From NCBI GenBank assembly GCA_016292635.1, contig JAEDIC010000002.1:1-64000 (forward strand): a DNA stretch of 64,000 nt, given 5' to 3'. The notes beneath the pieces were generated by a model. The model was not told where the DNA came from, ran no database searches, and saw nothing but the letters and a program-made list of their open reading frames with translations. The position numbers and the translations under genes were made by a program. Position 1 is the stretch's first letter. Each line of letters starts with the position of its first letter. The stretch is from Clostridia bacterium (GTDB lineage Bacteria; Bacillota; Clostridia; Christensenellales; CAG-138). Shown piece by piece: positions 26,276 through 35,599 of the stretch.

Positions 26276-29200
26276 ATGAAGAAACTAGTTCAGAAAACAA
26301 TGGACGGCAATACCGCAACTGCACATGTTGCATATGCGTTCAGTGAGGTCGCCGCAATATATCCTATTACCCCGTCTTCTCCCATGGCGGAGACCATAGA
26401 CGTGTGGTCCGCTCAAGGCAAAAAGAACCTGTTTGGTCAGCCTGTTAAGGTCGTGGAGCTCCAGAGTGAAGGCGGTGCGGCCGGTACGGTACACGGCTCC
26501 TTGCAGGGCGGAGCATTGACATCCACTTTCACCGCTTCCCAGGGACTGCTGTTGATGATACCAAACATGTATAAGATGGCAGGTGAGCTGCTGCCTGCCG
26601 TATTCCATGTTGCGGCAAGGGCTGTATCCACCAGCGCGTTCTCTATCTTTTGCGATCATCAGGACGTTATGTCCACTAGGCAGACTGGTTTTGCGTTTAT
26701 AGCGTCTTCTTCTGTTCAGGACGCAATGAACCTTGCGGCGGTAACCCACCTTTCCGCTATCAAGAGCCGCATTCCGTTTATGCATTTCTTCGACGGCTTT
26801 AGAACCTCCCATGAGATTCAGAAGATAGATGTTCTGGATTATGAAGATCTGGCAAAGCTCGTGGATTGGGATGCTGTAAATGAGTTTCGCCATAGGGCGC
26901 TTAACCCCGATCATCCTGTAATAAGAGGTACCGTTCTTAATCCTGACGCATATTTTCAGGCAAGAGAATCCGTAAGCCGCTTCTATGCTGAGCTGCCCGA
27001 TGTGGTTGCCGATTACATGGAAAAGATCAATGAGATCACCGGCAAAGATTACCGCCCCTTCAACTACTACGGTGCGCCCGATGCAGAGCGTGTAATAATT
27101 GCAATGGGTTCCGGTTGCGAGACCATACAGGAGACGGTAAATCACTTGGTATCTAAAGGCGAAAAGGTCGGTATGGTCAATGTACGTCTGTTCAGGCCCT
27201 TCTCTGTAAAGTACCTGTTGAATGTACTGCCTGCTACAGTAAAGAAAATTGCCGTACTCGACAGAAACAAGGAGCCTGGTTCTGTGGGCGAGCCTTTGCT
27301 GCAGGATGTTAAGAGCGCCCTGTACGGCTATTACAATGATCTTAAGATAGTGGGTGGCCGCTACGGTATATCCAGCAAGGAGTTCTATCCCAGGCATGTT
27401 GCTGCTATTTTCAAGAACCTGAGCCAGGATATTCCCAAGGATAACTTCACTGTGGGTATAGTGGATGACCTTATGTTCACCTCTTTGCCTGAGTATACCG
27501 AAGAACTTTCCGTTATCCCCAAGGACACCATCAGCTGCAAGTTCTGGGGATTTGGCTCTGACGGAACGGTAAGCGCAAATAAGAGTGCCGTTAAAATTAT
27601 TGGAGACCATTCCGACAAAAAAGTTCAGGCATATTTCTTCTATGATACCAAGAAATCAGGCGGACTTACCGTATCCCATCTGCGTTTCGGCAACGAACCT
27701 ATACAGTCTGCATATTTCGTAGAAAATGCTGACTTTATTGCCTGCCATAACCAATCATATGTTACAAAGTATGATTTGCTGGCAGGACTGAAGGACGGCG
27801 GCACCTTCCTGCTCAACTGTATGTGGAATGACGCAGAGCTGGAAGAAAAACTTCCCTCAGGCATGAAGCGTTATCTGGCCCGCCATAACATAAAATTCTA
27901 TACTGTTAACGCAATAGATTTGGCTTCCAAGATCGGTCTGAATGGCCGCATCAACATGATCATGCAGTCTGCGTTCTTCCATCTTTCCGACATTATTCCT
28001 CAGGAAGATGCTATGAAGTACCTTAAAGAATCCGTAGTTACCTCTTACGGACGTCAGGGTGAAAAGGTCATTGCCATGAATATTGCAGCGATTGATTCCG
28101 GTAAGGATCATCTGCATCTTGTAAACATTCCCGCATCCTGGGCTGACGAACCGGACTGCATCTATGAACCCGATGAGACTCTGCCAGACTTTGTAAAGAA
28201 CATAGCAGTTCCCATGAACCGTCAGGAAGGTGACAAGTTGCCCGTAAGCGCATTTGTTGGCCATGAAGACGGCAGCTTCCCTATCGGTATTACTGCCTAT
28301 GAAAAGCGGGGTGCTACCATCAATGCACCTATGTGGCGCAGCGATAAGTGTATACAGTGCAACCAGTGTTCCTTCATATGCCCGCATGCCGTTATCAGAC
28401 CTGTTCTGCTGGATGAGAAGCAGGCTGAAGAAGCCGGTGACATGCCTATGATAGCGGCAACCGGCGATAAGAGCAAAAAGTATCACTTGGCAATTTCCCC
28501 GCTGGATTGTACAGGATGCGGTAACTGCATAAGCACATGCCCTGTAAAAGCTCTTGAAATGGTACCCCTTGATGAGGCATGTAAGAGTGAATGCTCATGG
28601 TGGGATTACACCAGCAAGCTGCCCGAGCAGAAGCTGGATGATAAGACCAAGTTTACTGTGAAGGGCAGCCAGTTCGCTAAGCCCTTGCTGGAGTTCTCCC
28701 CCGCATGTGCTGGATGCGTGCAGACTGTTTATGCGAAGCTGATCACCCAACTGTATGGCGACAGAATGATGATCGCCAATCCCGCCGGCTGCTCCGGAGC
28801 CTGGGCGTCTGCAACTCCGAACTTCTCATTCACCAAGAATCAGGCAGGTCACGGACCCGCATGGGCATCCTCCTTGTTTGAGGACAATGCCGAATATGGC
28901 TACGGCATGAAGCTGGGCTCTGAATATGTCCGCAACAATCTGAAAGAGAAGATGGAAGGCGCATTGGCAAAGCTGGAAGATGGGGAGCTGGCAAGCGCTA
29001 TGAAGGATTGGATAGATCATTTCAATGAGGGCGCGGGCACCAGAGAACGTGCTGATAGGTTGGCAGCTTTGCTTAAGGACAGAAAAGAAGAAGAGCTGGT
29101 CGAGCTGTACGGCATGAAGGACTTTTTTGTAAAGCGGTCCTATTGGCTGTTTGGTGGTGATGGCTGGGCATATGATATCGGATTTAGTGGCTTGGACCAT

Positions 29201-29791
29201 GTGCTCGCTTCCGGTTCTGATATCAATGTTATCGTATTTGATACAGAGGTTTACTCCAATACTGGAGGCCAGGCATCCAAGTCTACTCCCAGCGCTGCCA
29301 TTACTCAGTTCGCAGCGCACGGCAAGAGAACCAGAAAGAAGGATCTGGGCCTTATGGCTATGTCCTATGGATACATCTATGTTGCGCAAATATCTGTAGG
29401 CGCCGACAAGAATCAGGCGCTCAAGGCAATTGCAGAGGCAGAAGCTTATCCCGGACCCTCTCTCATTATCGCATACTGCCCCTGCCTTAACCACGGCATC
29501 AAGGGCGGCATGGGCAATAGTATTGCCCAGAGCAAGAAAGCTGTTGAGGCTGGTTACTGGTCCTTGTACAGGTACGATCCTACTCGCCGAGAAAGTGGAG
29601 AAATGCCTTTTATCATGGATTCCAAGGAACCTACTGCAAGCTACAGAGACTTTATTTGCAGCGAGGTCCGTTACGCAGCACTGGAGCGTCAGTTCCCTGA
29701 ACAGGCTGAGGCATTGTACAAGCAGTCTGAAAACGAGGCTATGGATCGGCTCAGCACATATAAGAAGCTGCCCAGACTGTTTTCTGAATAA
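26276..29791 (+). CDS. nifJ: pyruvate:ferredoxin (flavodoxin) oxidoreductase
   Basis: 1171 residues, the single-chain form. The N-terminal domain has YPITPSSPMAE; two ferredoxin-type clusters appear in the middle (CIQCNQCSFICP, CTGCGNCISTCP); ACAGC follows; the C-terminal thiamine diphosphate region includes GGDGWAYDIGFSGLDHV and EVYSNTGGQ-SKSTP. It oxidises pyruvate (or a related 2-oxo acid) to acetyl-CoA and CO2 with reduced ferredoxin. The gene follows the dehydratase by 16 bases, linking 2-oxo-acid formation and cleavage. Confidence 0.93.
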   Translation: MKKLVQKTMDGNTATAHVAYAFSEVAAIYPITPSSPMAETIDVWSAQGKKNLFGQPVKVVELQSEGGAAGTVHGSLQGGALTSTFTASQGLLLMIPNMYKMAGELLPAVFHVAARAVSTSAFSIFCDHQDVMSTRQTGFAFIASSSVQDAMNLAAVTHLSAIKSRIPFMHFFDGFRTSHEIQKIDVLDYEDLAKLVDWDAVNEFRHRALNPDHPVIRGTVLNPDAYFQARESVSRFYAELPDVVADYMEKINEITGKDYRPFNYYGAPDAERVIIAMGSGCETIQETVNHLVSKGEKVGMVNVRLFRPFSVKYLLNVLPATVKKIAVLDRNKEPGSVGEPLLQDVKSALYGYYNDLKIVGGRYGISSKEFYPRHVAAIFKNLSQDIPKDNFTVGIVDDLMFTSLPEYTEELSVIPKDTISCKFWGFGSDGTVSANKSAVKIIGDHSDKKVQAYFFYDTKKSGGLTVSHLRFGNEPIQSAYFVENADFIACHNQSYVTKYDLLAGLKDGGTFLLNCMWNDAELEEKLPSGMKRYLARHNIKFYTVNAIDLASKIGLNGRINMIMQSAFFHLSDIIPQEDAMKYLKESVVTSYGRQGEKVIAMNIAAIDSGKDHLHLVNIPASWADEPDCIYEPDETLPDFVKNIAVPMNRQEGDKLPVSAFVGHEDGSFPIGITAYEKRGATINAPMWRSDKCIQCNQCSFICPHAVIRPVLLDEKQAEEAGDMPMIAATGDKSKKYHLAISPLDCTGCGNCISTCPVKALEMVPLDEACKSECSWWDYTSKLPEQKLDDKTKFTVKGSQFAKPLLEFSPACAGCVQTVYAKLITQLYGDRMMIANPAGCSGAWASATPNFSFTKNQAGHGPAWASSLFEDNAEYGYGMKLGSEYVRNNLKEKMEGALAKLEDGELASAMKDWIDHFNEGAGTRERADRLAALLKDRKEEELVELYGMKDFFVKRSYWLFGGDGWAYDIGFSGLDHVLASGSDINVIVFDTEVYSNTGGQASKSTPSAAITQFAAHGKRTRKKDLGLMAMSYGYIYVAQISVGADKNQALKAIAEAEAYPGPSLIIAYCPCLNHGIKGGMGNSIAQSKKAVEAGYWSLYRYDPTRRESGEMPFIMDSKEPTASYRDFICSEVRYAALERQFPEQAEALYKQSENEAMDRLSTYKKLPRLFSE

Positions 29792-29806
29792 GGAGGCTGA
29801 TGCGAA

Positions 29807-30601
29807 ATGGTTAACGAAACAACAAGGAAACTGACAGATGCAATAATGAAGTGCATCCGTCCTCTTACGTATCCGGTAGCTGTTAAGGTAATAACTAAGG
29901 ATGACGATATTCCTCGCCCTGATAGGGCAAGAACCGTTACAGAGCTACTGGGGCATCCAGTGGCGTTTTGCCAGGGATTTGGCTTGGTACGCAGATTTGG
30001 TTATACATTGGTTTTTGATGAAGCGTGCCATGCCTGCCCTCCGGGGCTTATATATACCGGATATTATCCTCCCGATGTGATACATGAGGGCAATAATGCG
30101 GTTCCGGGATATGCAATCGATAAAGCTGCCGGTGCTGCGATGGAAGCACCAAACGCTCTTATCCCTCTTGGCAAGGTAAAGGAGTTTTGGCTGTCGCCCC
30201 TTGAAAAGGCGAAATTTGATCCGGATATAGTTGTCGTATACGGCAATCCTGCGCAGATCGCACGTTTGATCCACGCAAACAATTATAGTACCGGCGAAGG
30301 TATTGCTAACTTGGCGTTTGGCAGAGCGGCATGCAGTGGATACATTTCCGCTGTATATAACTCACAAAAGTGTAACTATGTAGTGCCAAGCGGAGGCGAG
30401 CGCGTTTTTGCGCTTACTCAGGACGATGAGATGATCTTCTCAATACCATCGGCACAGTTCGAGAAGGTCACCGAAGGACTTGAGAGCACCCATAAAGCCG
30501 GACTTGTACGCTATCCCACTCCTTATCAGGGTATGAAGGCAGAGCCGAAATTCCCGCCATATTATTGGAATAATGTTCCAGAAGAGCGGCGAAAAGGATA
30601 G
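29807..30601 (+). CDS. DUF169 family protein
   Basis: 264 residues. The pattern LTYPVAVKV near the N-terminus, the two cysteines in EACHACPPG, the stretch RLIHANNYSTGEGI and the late VPSGGERVFALTQDDEM segment match DUF169, a family of unknown function found in anaerobes and often beside oxidoreductases or CoA-linked genes. AGGAGG precedes the ATG. It follows the pyruvate:ferredoxin oxidoreductase by 15 bases, so it is co-transcribed. A cofactor or redox accessory role is only an inference. Confidence 0.75.
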   Translation: MVNETTRKLTDAIMKCIRPLTYPVAVKVITKDDDIPRPDRARTVTELLGHPVAFCQGFGLVRRFGYTLVFDEACHACPPGLIYTGYYPPDVIHEGNNAVPGYAIDKAAGAAMEAPNALIPLGKVKEFWLSPLEKAKFDPDIVVVYGNPAQIARLIHANNYSTGEGIANLAFGRAACSGYISAVYNSQKCNYVVPSGGERVFALTQDDEMIFSIPSAQFEKVTEGLESTHKAGLVRYPTPYQGMKAEPKFPPYYWNNVPEERRKG

Positions 30602-30660
30602 GCAAAAGATGAAAAAAATGCTACAATATTTATATTAGTGTTTGGGAAAGAGGGATAAGT

Positions 30661-31416
30661 TTGAGACAAGGTGATTCGATTCTGTATGCAATCAAACAGA
30701 TGATTTACAACGACTATAAAATGGGCGAGAAGATTCCCACAGAAGCCGAATTGGAAAAGATGTTTGGTGTAGGCAGATCAACAATCAGAGAGAATCTTAA
30801 GGTTCTTTCGGCAATGGGTTTGATAGAAAGGCGCAACAAAGGTACTTTTATTACAGATAATACCAGAGGTTGCCTAATTGAACCCTTCAATATGATTGTT
30901 AGCTTGCGCAAGGATAATTTCCAGTATTTGCAAGAACTTCGCGAAATATTGGAAATAAACATAATCGTGCTTGCGATGGAACGAATCACTCCCGAGGATA
31001 TTCGCGTTCTGGAGAGGCTGCATTGGGAGATGCAGAACCCGGATTTTACATCAGAGTATTTTCTCCAGCATGATGCGGCATTCCATAATGCTATTGCACA
31101 GGCTACTGGCAATGATATTCTTATTGAATTGCTTTCTGCGGTTCGGTGGGTGATTATGCAAAACATGAAAAAGGCCAGCATGGATCCTGCCATACAGCGG
31201 ATAACCATTCAGGAGCACAGAAATATTATCGATGCTCTGAAAGAAAAAAATCTTACGAGCGGACTTAGTTATATGAAGTCTCATCTTAAGACATCCCAAA
31301 AGATACACGTTCATGCCAGCGAGCAAGAATGCGGTGAAGACTTTGATAAGGTTGAAAACGGAGACGCCGTGTCAAATGTTTTCCCTCTCGCTCTCATTAA
31401 AAACAGCACCCCTTAA
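30661..31416 (+). CDS. GntR family regulator with FCD domain (FadR type)
   Basis: 251 residues from a TTG start behind AAAGAGGG. The N-terminal winged helix has GEKIPTEAELEKMFGVGRSTIRENLKVLSAMGLIERRNKGTFI, characteristic of GntR proteins. The C-terminal FCD domain is all-helical and carries the usual metal/ligand residues (HWEMQNP, HDAAFHNAIAQATGN, EHRNIIDAL). FCD regulators typically bind GT-rich palindromes and respond to small acids. Candidate operators TTGTATACAA lie at 21395 and 31607, before both sides of the island. Confidence 0.88.
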   Translation: MRQGDSILYAIKQMIYNDYKMGEKIPTEAELEKMFGVGRSTIRENLKVLSAMGLIERRNKGTFITDNTRGCLIEPFNMIVSLRKDNFQYLQELREILEINIIVLAMERITPEDIRVLERLHWEMQNPDFTSEYFLQHDAAFHNAIAQATGNDILIELLSAVRWVIMQNMKKASMDPAIQRITIQEHRNIIDALKEKNLTSGLSYMKSHLKTSQKIHVHASEQECGEDFDKVENGDAVSNVFPLALIKNSTP

Positions 31417-31428
31417 TACTTTCGTTTT

Positions 31429-31465
31429 AACATGATTTCCTCTGATTTTTAGAGGAAATCATGTT
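31429..31465. other. strong hairpin after the regulator gene
   Basis: AACATGATTTCCTCT pairs perfectly with its complement around an 7-base loop. No T run follows on either strand, so termination is uncertain. The gap to 31658 also contains the next promoter and operator. Confidence 0.5.
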
Positions 31466-31596
31466 AAACAAGTAGTACTGGACGCGATTCTGATATGTGC
31501 CTGTTAGCATTTTAACTCATGATGACCTATTTTGACATTACTCAAGAGATATAACTAAAAATAGCAATGCATTTTTCACACTAAAAAATAAATTTG

Positions 31597-31625
31597 TTGA
31601 CAAGTAATTTGTATACAAATATAAT
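31597..31625 (+). promoter_or_regulatory. promoter with embedded palindromic operator, acyl-CoA dehydrogenase unit
   Basis: Consensus TTGACA (31597-31602), 17-base spacer, TATAAT (31620-31625). The spacer and first -10 base form a perfect 14-base palindrome, ATTTGTATACAAAT (31607-31620). A repressor bound there would block RNA polymerase directly. The core is the same as at 21395-21404. Confidence 0.75.
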
Positions 31626-31658
31626 GTCAGAAAGATATTAGTATAGAGAGGAATAGCT

Positions 31659-32801
31659 ATGGATTTTAAGCTCAGTAAAACTCATCTGTTGCAGCAGGAG
31701 CTTTATCGCAAGTTTGCGGAAGAAGAAATAAAGCCTCTGGCCCGGGATATGGACGAAAATGAAGTCTATGACATGGAGCTTCTCGAAAAGATGAAGAAGC
31801 TTGGATTCTTTGGAATACCCTACTCCAGAAATTATGGCGGAGAAGGCGGAGACAATTTGTCATATGTATTGTGCATGGAAGAGGTATCCAAACAGGATGC
31901 CAGTACCGGAATTACCATTTCTGTACATACCTCTCTATGCTGTTCCTGCATCAATGATTTTGGTACTGAAGAGCAGAAGCAAAAGTATCTGCGCCCCCTA
32001 ATAGACGGTAGCAAAATTGGATGCTTTGGTCTGACTGAGCCCAATGCTGGTAGTGATGCTGCGGGACAGCAGACAAAGGCTTATAAGGATGGAGACGAGT
32101 ATGTAATTAACGGATCCAAGATTTTTACCACCAATTCAGGATTTGCGGATACATTTGTTGTATTTGCTCTTACTGATCCTGCGGCAGGTACAAGGGGTAT
32201 CAGTGCTTTTATTGTAGAAAGGGGTATGCCCGGTCTGTCCGTAAATGCCAATATCCCCCGCATGGGTATTCGGGCGGCTTCCAATTGTGTTGTTAATTAC
32301 GATAATGTACGCGTGCCTGCAGAGAATCTGTTGGGTAAAGAAGGAAGCGGCTTTAAGATTGCTATGAAGGCGCTGGATGGTGGCCGTATCGGCATCGGCG
32401 CGCAGTCTGTTGGTATTGCTCAGGGTGCGCTAAATGAGGCAATCAAATATGTTAAGGAACGCAAACAGTTTGGCAAGCCCATCGCCGCATTCCAAAATAC
32501 TCAGTTTAAGCTCGCTGAGATGCAGACCAAGATAGATGCTGCAAGGCTACTTGTATGGCGTGCAGCCGTAGCAAAGGACAATAAAGAGAATTACAGCGTA
32601 TATGCCGCAATGTGCAAGCTGATGGCTTCTGAAGTCGCTAATGAGGTTACCCGGGAGTGCGTACAGCTTCTGGGTGGCTATGGGTATTCCCGCGAATATC
32701 CCATTGAGCGCATGATGCGCGATGCAAAGATAACCGAGATATATGAGGGCACTTCTGAAGTAATGAAGATGGTCATATCCGGTTCAATGAAGCTGAAATA
32801 A
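31659..32801 (+). CDS. acyl-CoA dehydrogenase (butyryl-CoA dehydrogenase type)
   Basis: 380 residues, typical for the family. FGLTEPNAGSD and GSKIFTTNSGFAD form the flavin and substrate region; RKQFGKPIAAFQ follows; YGYSREYPIERMMRDAKITEIYEGTSE contains the catalytic Glu of short-chain enzymes. It reduces crotonyl-CoA to butyryl-CoA, or oxidises acyl-CoA, with the EtfBA pair encoded just downstream. In clostridia this trio bifurcates electrons to ferredoxin. Confidence 0.9.
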   Translation: MDFKLSKTHLLQQELYRKFAEEEIKPLARDMDENEVYDMELLEKMKKLGFFGIPYSRNYGGEGGDNLSYVLCMEEVSKQDASTGITISVHTSLCCSCINDFGTEEQKQKYLRPLIDGSKIGCFGLTEPNAGSDAAGQQTKAYKDGDEYVINGSKIFTTNSGFADTFVVFALTDPAAGTRGISAFIVERGMPGLSVNANIPRMGIRAASNCVVNYDNVRVPAENLLGKEGSGFKIAMKALDGGRIGIGAQSVGIAQGALNEAIKYVKERKQFGKPIAAFQNTQFKLAEMQTKIDAARLLVWRAAVAKDNKENYSVYAAMCKLMASEVANEVTRECVQLLGGYGYSREYPIERMMRDAKITEIYEGTSEVMKMVISGSMKLK

Positions 32802-32820
32802 TGTAAAGGAGATCCGAGGA

Positions 32821-33612
32821 ATGAAAATTGCTGTATGTATTAAACAGGTTCCAGATACAACAGAAGTACGCCTTGACCCGAAGACAAATACCTTGATCCG
32901 TGATGGAGTACCCAGCATTATTAACCCTGATGACAAATCCGGTATAGAATCCGCACTGAGAATAAAAGAAGAAAATCCGGGAACTTCTGTAACCGTGGTT
33001 TGCATGGGACCTCCACAGGCCGATGTTGCGCTTCGCGAGGCGCTGGCAATGGGGTGTGATGATGCAGTTCTCCTTTCCGGACGCGAGTTTGGAGGCTCTG
33101 ATACTTACGCTACGGCTACCATAATTGCAGCCGGCCTAAAGAAACTGGGGTTTGACCTTATCATTACCGGACGTCAGGCAATAGATGGTGATACTGCTCA
33201 GGTTGGACCGCAGATTGCTGAGCAAATGAAGATACCCCAGGTCAGCTACGCTGAGGAACTGAGAGTGGAAGGCGACAGCGTGATAGTCAAGCGTCAGTTT
33301 GAAGATTGCTATCATATTGTAAAGGTGAAGATGCCCTGCTTGATAACTGCTCTTTCCGAGATGGCAAAGCCTCGCTATATGACGGTTCGCGGTATTATTG
33401 ACGCATATAATAAGGATATTACTGTATTGGGATTTGAAGATCTTAAAGATCTGTTTAACCCAGAATGGATCGGTTTGAACGGTTCACCCACCAATGTTAT
33501 GCATTCCTTTACCAAGCAGGCAAAGGCAAAGGGCACAAAGCTGACCGGCTTAACCGATGACGAAGCTGTTAAAGTTATCGTCGCAAAGTTGGATGAGCTT
33601 CACTTGATTTAA
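32821..33612 (+). CDS. etfB: electron transfer flavoprotein subunit beta
   Basis: 263 residues. MKIAVCIKQVPDTTEVRLDP is the usual clostridial N-terminus, with AVLLSGREFGGSDTYATA and TGRQAIDGDTAQVGPQIAE as the nucleotide-binding and signature segments. With EtfA it carries electrons to or from the acyl-CoA dehydrogenase encoded 20 bases upstream. AGGAGATCC precedes the ATG. Confidence 0.93.
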   Translation: MKIAVCIKQVPDTTEVRLDPKTNTLIRDGVPSIINPDDKSGIESALRIKEENPGTSVTVVCMGPPQADVALREALAMGCDDAVLLSGREFGGSDTYATATIIAAGLKKLGFDLIITGRQAIDGDTAQVGPQIAEQMKIPQVSYAEELRVEGDSVIVKRQFEDCYHIVKVKMPCLITALSEMAKPRYMTVRGIIDAYNKDITVLGFEDLKDLFNPEWIGLNGSPTNVMHSFTKQAKAKGTKLTGLTDDEAVKVIVAKLDELHLI

Positions 33613-33627
33613 GAAGGGAGCAGAACA

Positions 33628-34638
33628 ATGAGCAAAGATGTATTTGTTGTAATAGAACAGCGTGAAGGCCACGTACAGAAAGTCGGTCTGGAATTGTTGG
33701 GCGAAGCGCAAAAGCTGGCAGCCGTACTGGGAGAGAAAGTTGTGGCAGTCTTGCTTGGCAGTAATATTGCCGGTAAGGCAAAGATGCTTTACGAGTATGG
33801 CGCGGACAAAGTTCTCGTAGTTGATGATCCGATGTTGCAGCATTATGTAACAGAGCCTTATGCAAAGGCACTTACCACTATAATAAACATATATGATCCA
33901 AATGTAGTCCTCTTTGGAGCCAGTTCAATAGGCCGTGATTTAGCGCCTCGTGTAGCCGGTCGCGTTCATACGGGACTTACTGCAGACTGTACCAAGCTGG
34001 ACATTGATCCTGAAACCAAACTGCTGCTTATGACGCGTCCTGCATTTGGTGGAAATATTATGGCAACCATAGTTTGCAAAAACTATCGTCCTCAGATGGC
34101 AACCGTGCGCCCCGGCGTTATGAAAATGCCTGAGCGCAAGGAGGTGGCCGAGTATGAGCCCGAAATTGTCAGAGTAGCCTTTGAACCTTCTGATATGAAT
34201 GTTGCTATACTGGATGTACTCCCTAAAACAACCAAGAGCGTGGATATTACAGAAGCCAAGGTTCTGGTATCCGGCGGACGTGCAACCGGTGGCAGCGAGG
34301 GATATGAACCGCTGCGTAAGCTGGCTGAAGTGCTGGGCGGAGAAGTTGCGTCTTCTCGAGTCGGTATTGACAGCGGTTGGATAGAGAAGGACCGTCAGGT
34401 TGGGCAGACGGGTAAGACTGTACGTCCTAATTTGTACATCGCATGCGGTATCTCCGGCGCAATACAGCATTTGGCTGGTATGGAAGATTCCGAATTCATT
34501 CTTGCGATCAACAAAGACGCTTCCTGTCCCATGATGGAAATTGCGGACCTGGGCATTGAAGGTGACATTAAGAAGATAATTCCCAAGCTCACTGAGGAGA
34601 TTATCAAGTTTAAGGCATCAAAGGCCGTTGATAAATAG
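33628..34638 (+). CDS. etfA: electron transfer flavoprotein subunit alpha
   Basis: 336 residues. The C-terminal FAD domain has SSRVGIDSGWIEKDRQVGQTGKTVRPNLYIACGISGAIQH, the EtfA signature, then INKDASCPMMEIADLGIEGD. The N-terminal domain begins DVFVVIEQREGHVQKV. It completes the acyl-CoA dehydrogenase/Etf unit; AAGAAGGGAG precedes the ATG. Confidence 0.93.
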   Translation: MSKDVFVVIEQREGHVQKVGLELLGEAQKLAAVLGEKVVAVLLGSNIAGKAKMLYEYGADKVLVVDDPMLQHYVTEPYAKALTTIINIYDPNVVLFGASSIGRDLAPRVAGRVHTGLTADCTKLDIDPETKLLLMTRPAFGGNIMATIVCKNYRPQMATVRPGVMKMPERKEVAEYEPEIVRVAFEPSDMNVAILDVLPKTTKSVDITEAKVLVSGGRATGGSEGYEPLRKLAEVLGGEVASSRVGIDSGWIEKDRQVGQTGKTVRPNLYIACGISGAIQHLAGMEDSEFILAINKDASCPMMEIADLGIEGDIKKIIPKLTEEIIKFKASKAVDK

Positions 34639-34660
34639 AGAATAGACATAGTTATAAATA

Positions 34661-34700
34661 ATTAAAGGCGGTCGTTCAATTTTGGGCGGCTGCCTTTAAT
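34661..34700 (+). terminator. probable terminator after etfA
   Basis: ATTAAAGGC pairs with GCCTTTAAT, extended by GG.CG pairs, 22 bases after the etfA stop. The T run is weak. From here to 35029 there is no gene: a run of C and the hairpin-rich sequence left of the IS200-type fragment probably include that element's right end. Confidence 0.5.
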
Positions 34701-35029
34701 TAGCATGATTTAAGAAGATCCATCGCGTTATGTATTATAAAAATCTATCGCCAAAATGAAGGGCGCAAATGTTGTTTATGCAAAATACGATGCTGTAATA
34801 CATTAAATGGCGGATGACTCAAAAACAAAACAATATGTAAAACAAAAGAAGAGTAAATGCACGCCCGCCCACAGCCGCCTTTGACATGCCAGCCGGCTTC
34901 GGCTAAGATGCAACAATAATAATGATCCCTCCCCCCCCCGCTATGCGGGGGGTATTTCAGTTTCGGGCATAGCCCTAATACAACTAGCGGCGCACAAGTG
35001 CGCATAAAGTGCCTGCCAGCTTGCGCTTG

Positions 35030-35310
35030 TTACCTGCCACCCTTAAAAGGGTCTTGCGGGTCAAATATACTCAGCTGGTCCGTTTCTCTGTCTCTCTTTA
35101 ATTGTTCTGCTATGTATTCCTTAATAGCTTTTGTGTTCTTCCCTACTGTATCTACATAATACCCCTTACACCAGAATTCCCGGTTTCTATATGCAAATTT
35201 CATGTTACCATACTTCTGGAATATCATTAAGCTGCTTTTGCCCTTTAAGTATCCCATAAAGCCCGATACACTTATCTTTGGTGGTATACTCAGCAGCAGG
35301 TGGATGTGAT
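35030..35310 (-). mobile_element. IS200/IS605-type TnpA transposase, 5'-truncated
   Basis: About 90 codons of the C-terminal part remain: YHIHLLLSIP carries the H-x-H metal site of HUH transposases, and the tyrosine-bearing helix reads TKAIKEYIAEQ. Roughly the first 60 residues are missing because the coding sequence is interrupted by an IS3-type left end at about 35307. Not functional as it stands. Confidence 0.75.
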
Positions 35311-35547
35311 ATGCACCCCAAAAGTTAGACACTCAAGGAGGTGCATATTTAAATGGGAAAAACAGGACGAAAGAATAAAAGGTATACAGGAGAATTCAAG
35401 ATAGGGGTTATAATGGATATGAGAGATAACCATATGGGTTATCGGGAAACAATAAGGAAATACTTTCCGGAATTAAAAGCAAAGAACTATGCATTCGTAA
35501 AGAAGTGGGAACGCATAAGTTATGCCATCAATCAGCGTCCATTTTAA
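35307..35547 (+). mobile_element. IS3-family left end and orfA fragment
   Basis: TGATATGCACCCCAAAAGTTAGACA is an IS3-type terminal sequence, followed by AGGAGGTGC and an orfA start at 35353 (MGKTGRKNKRYTGEFK). The frame keeps 64 codons with the start of the helix-turn-helix and KKWERI, then stops; the rest of orfA and all of orfB are gone. The 52 bases to 35599 lead into repeat copy 2. Confidence 0.7.
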
Positions 35548-35599
35548 CCAGTTTCACAGTTTCATATTATTTAACAAAATACCTGCCACAAAAGCCTCA

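Noticed and set aside
26276..29791. Long antisense frames within the oxidoreductase gene
   Set aside because: They cover the coding strand's shadow only and share no features with real genes.
34921..35040. CRISPR-like or rRNA-like structure in the C-rich stretch
   Set aside because: No regularly spaced repeat is present; the hairpins fit the end of an IS200-type element.
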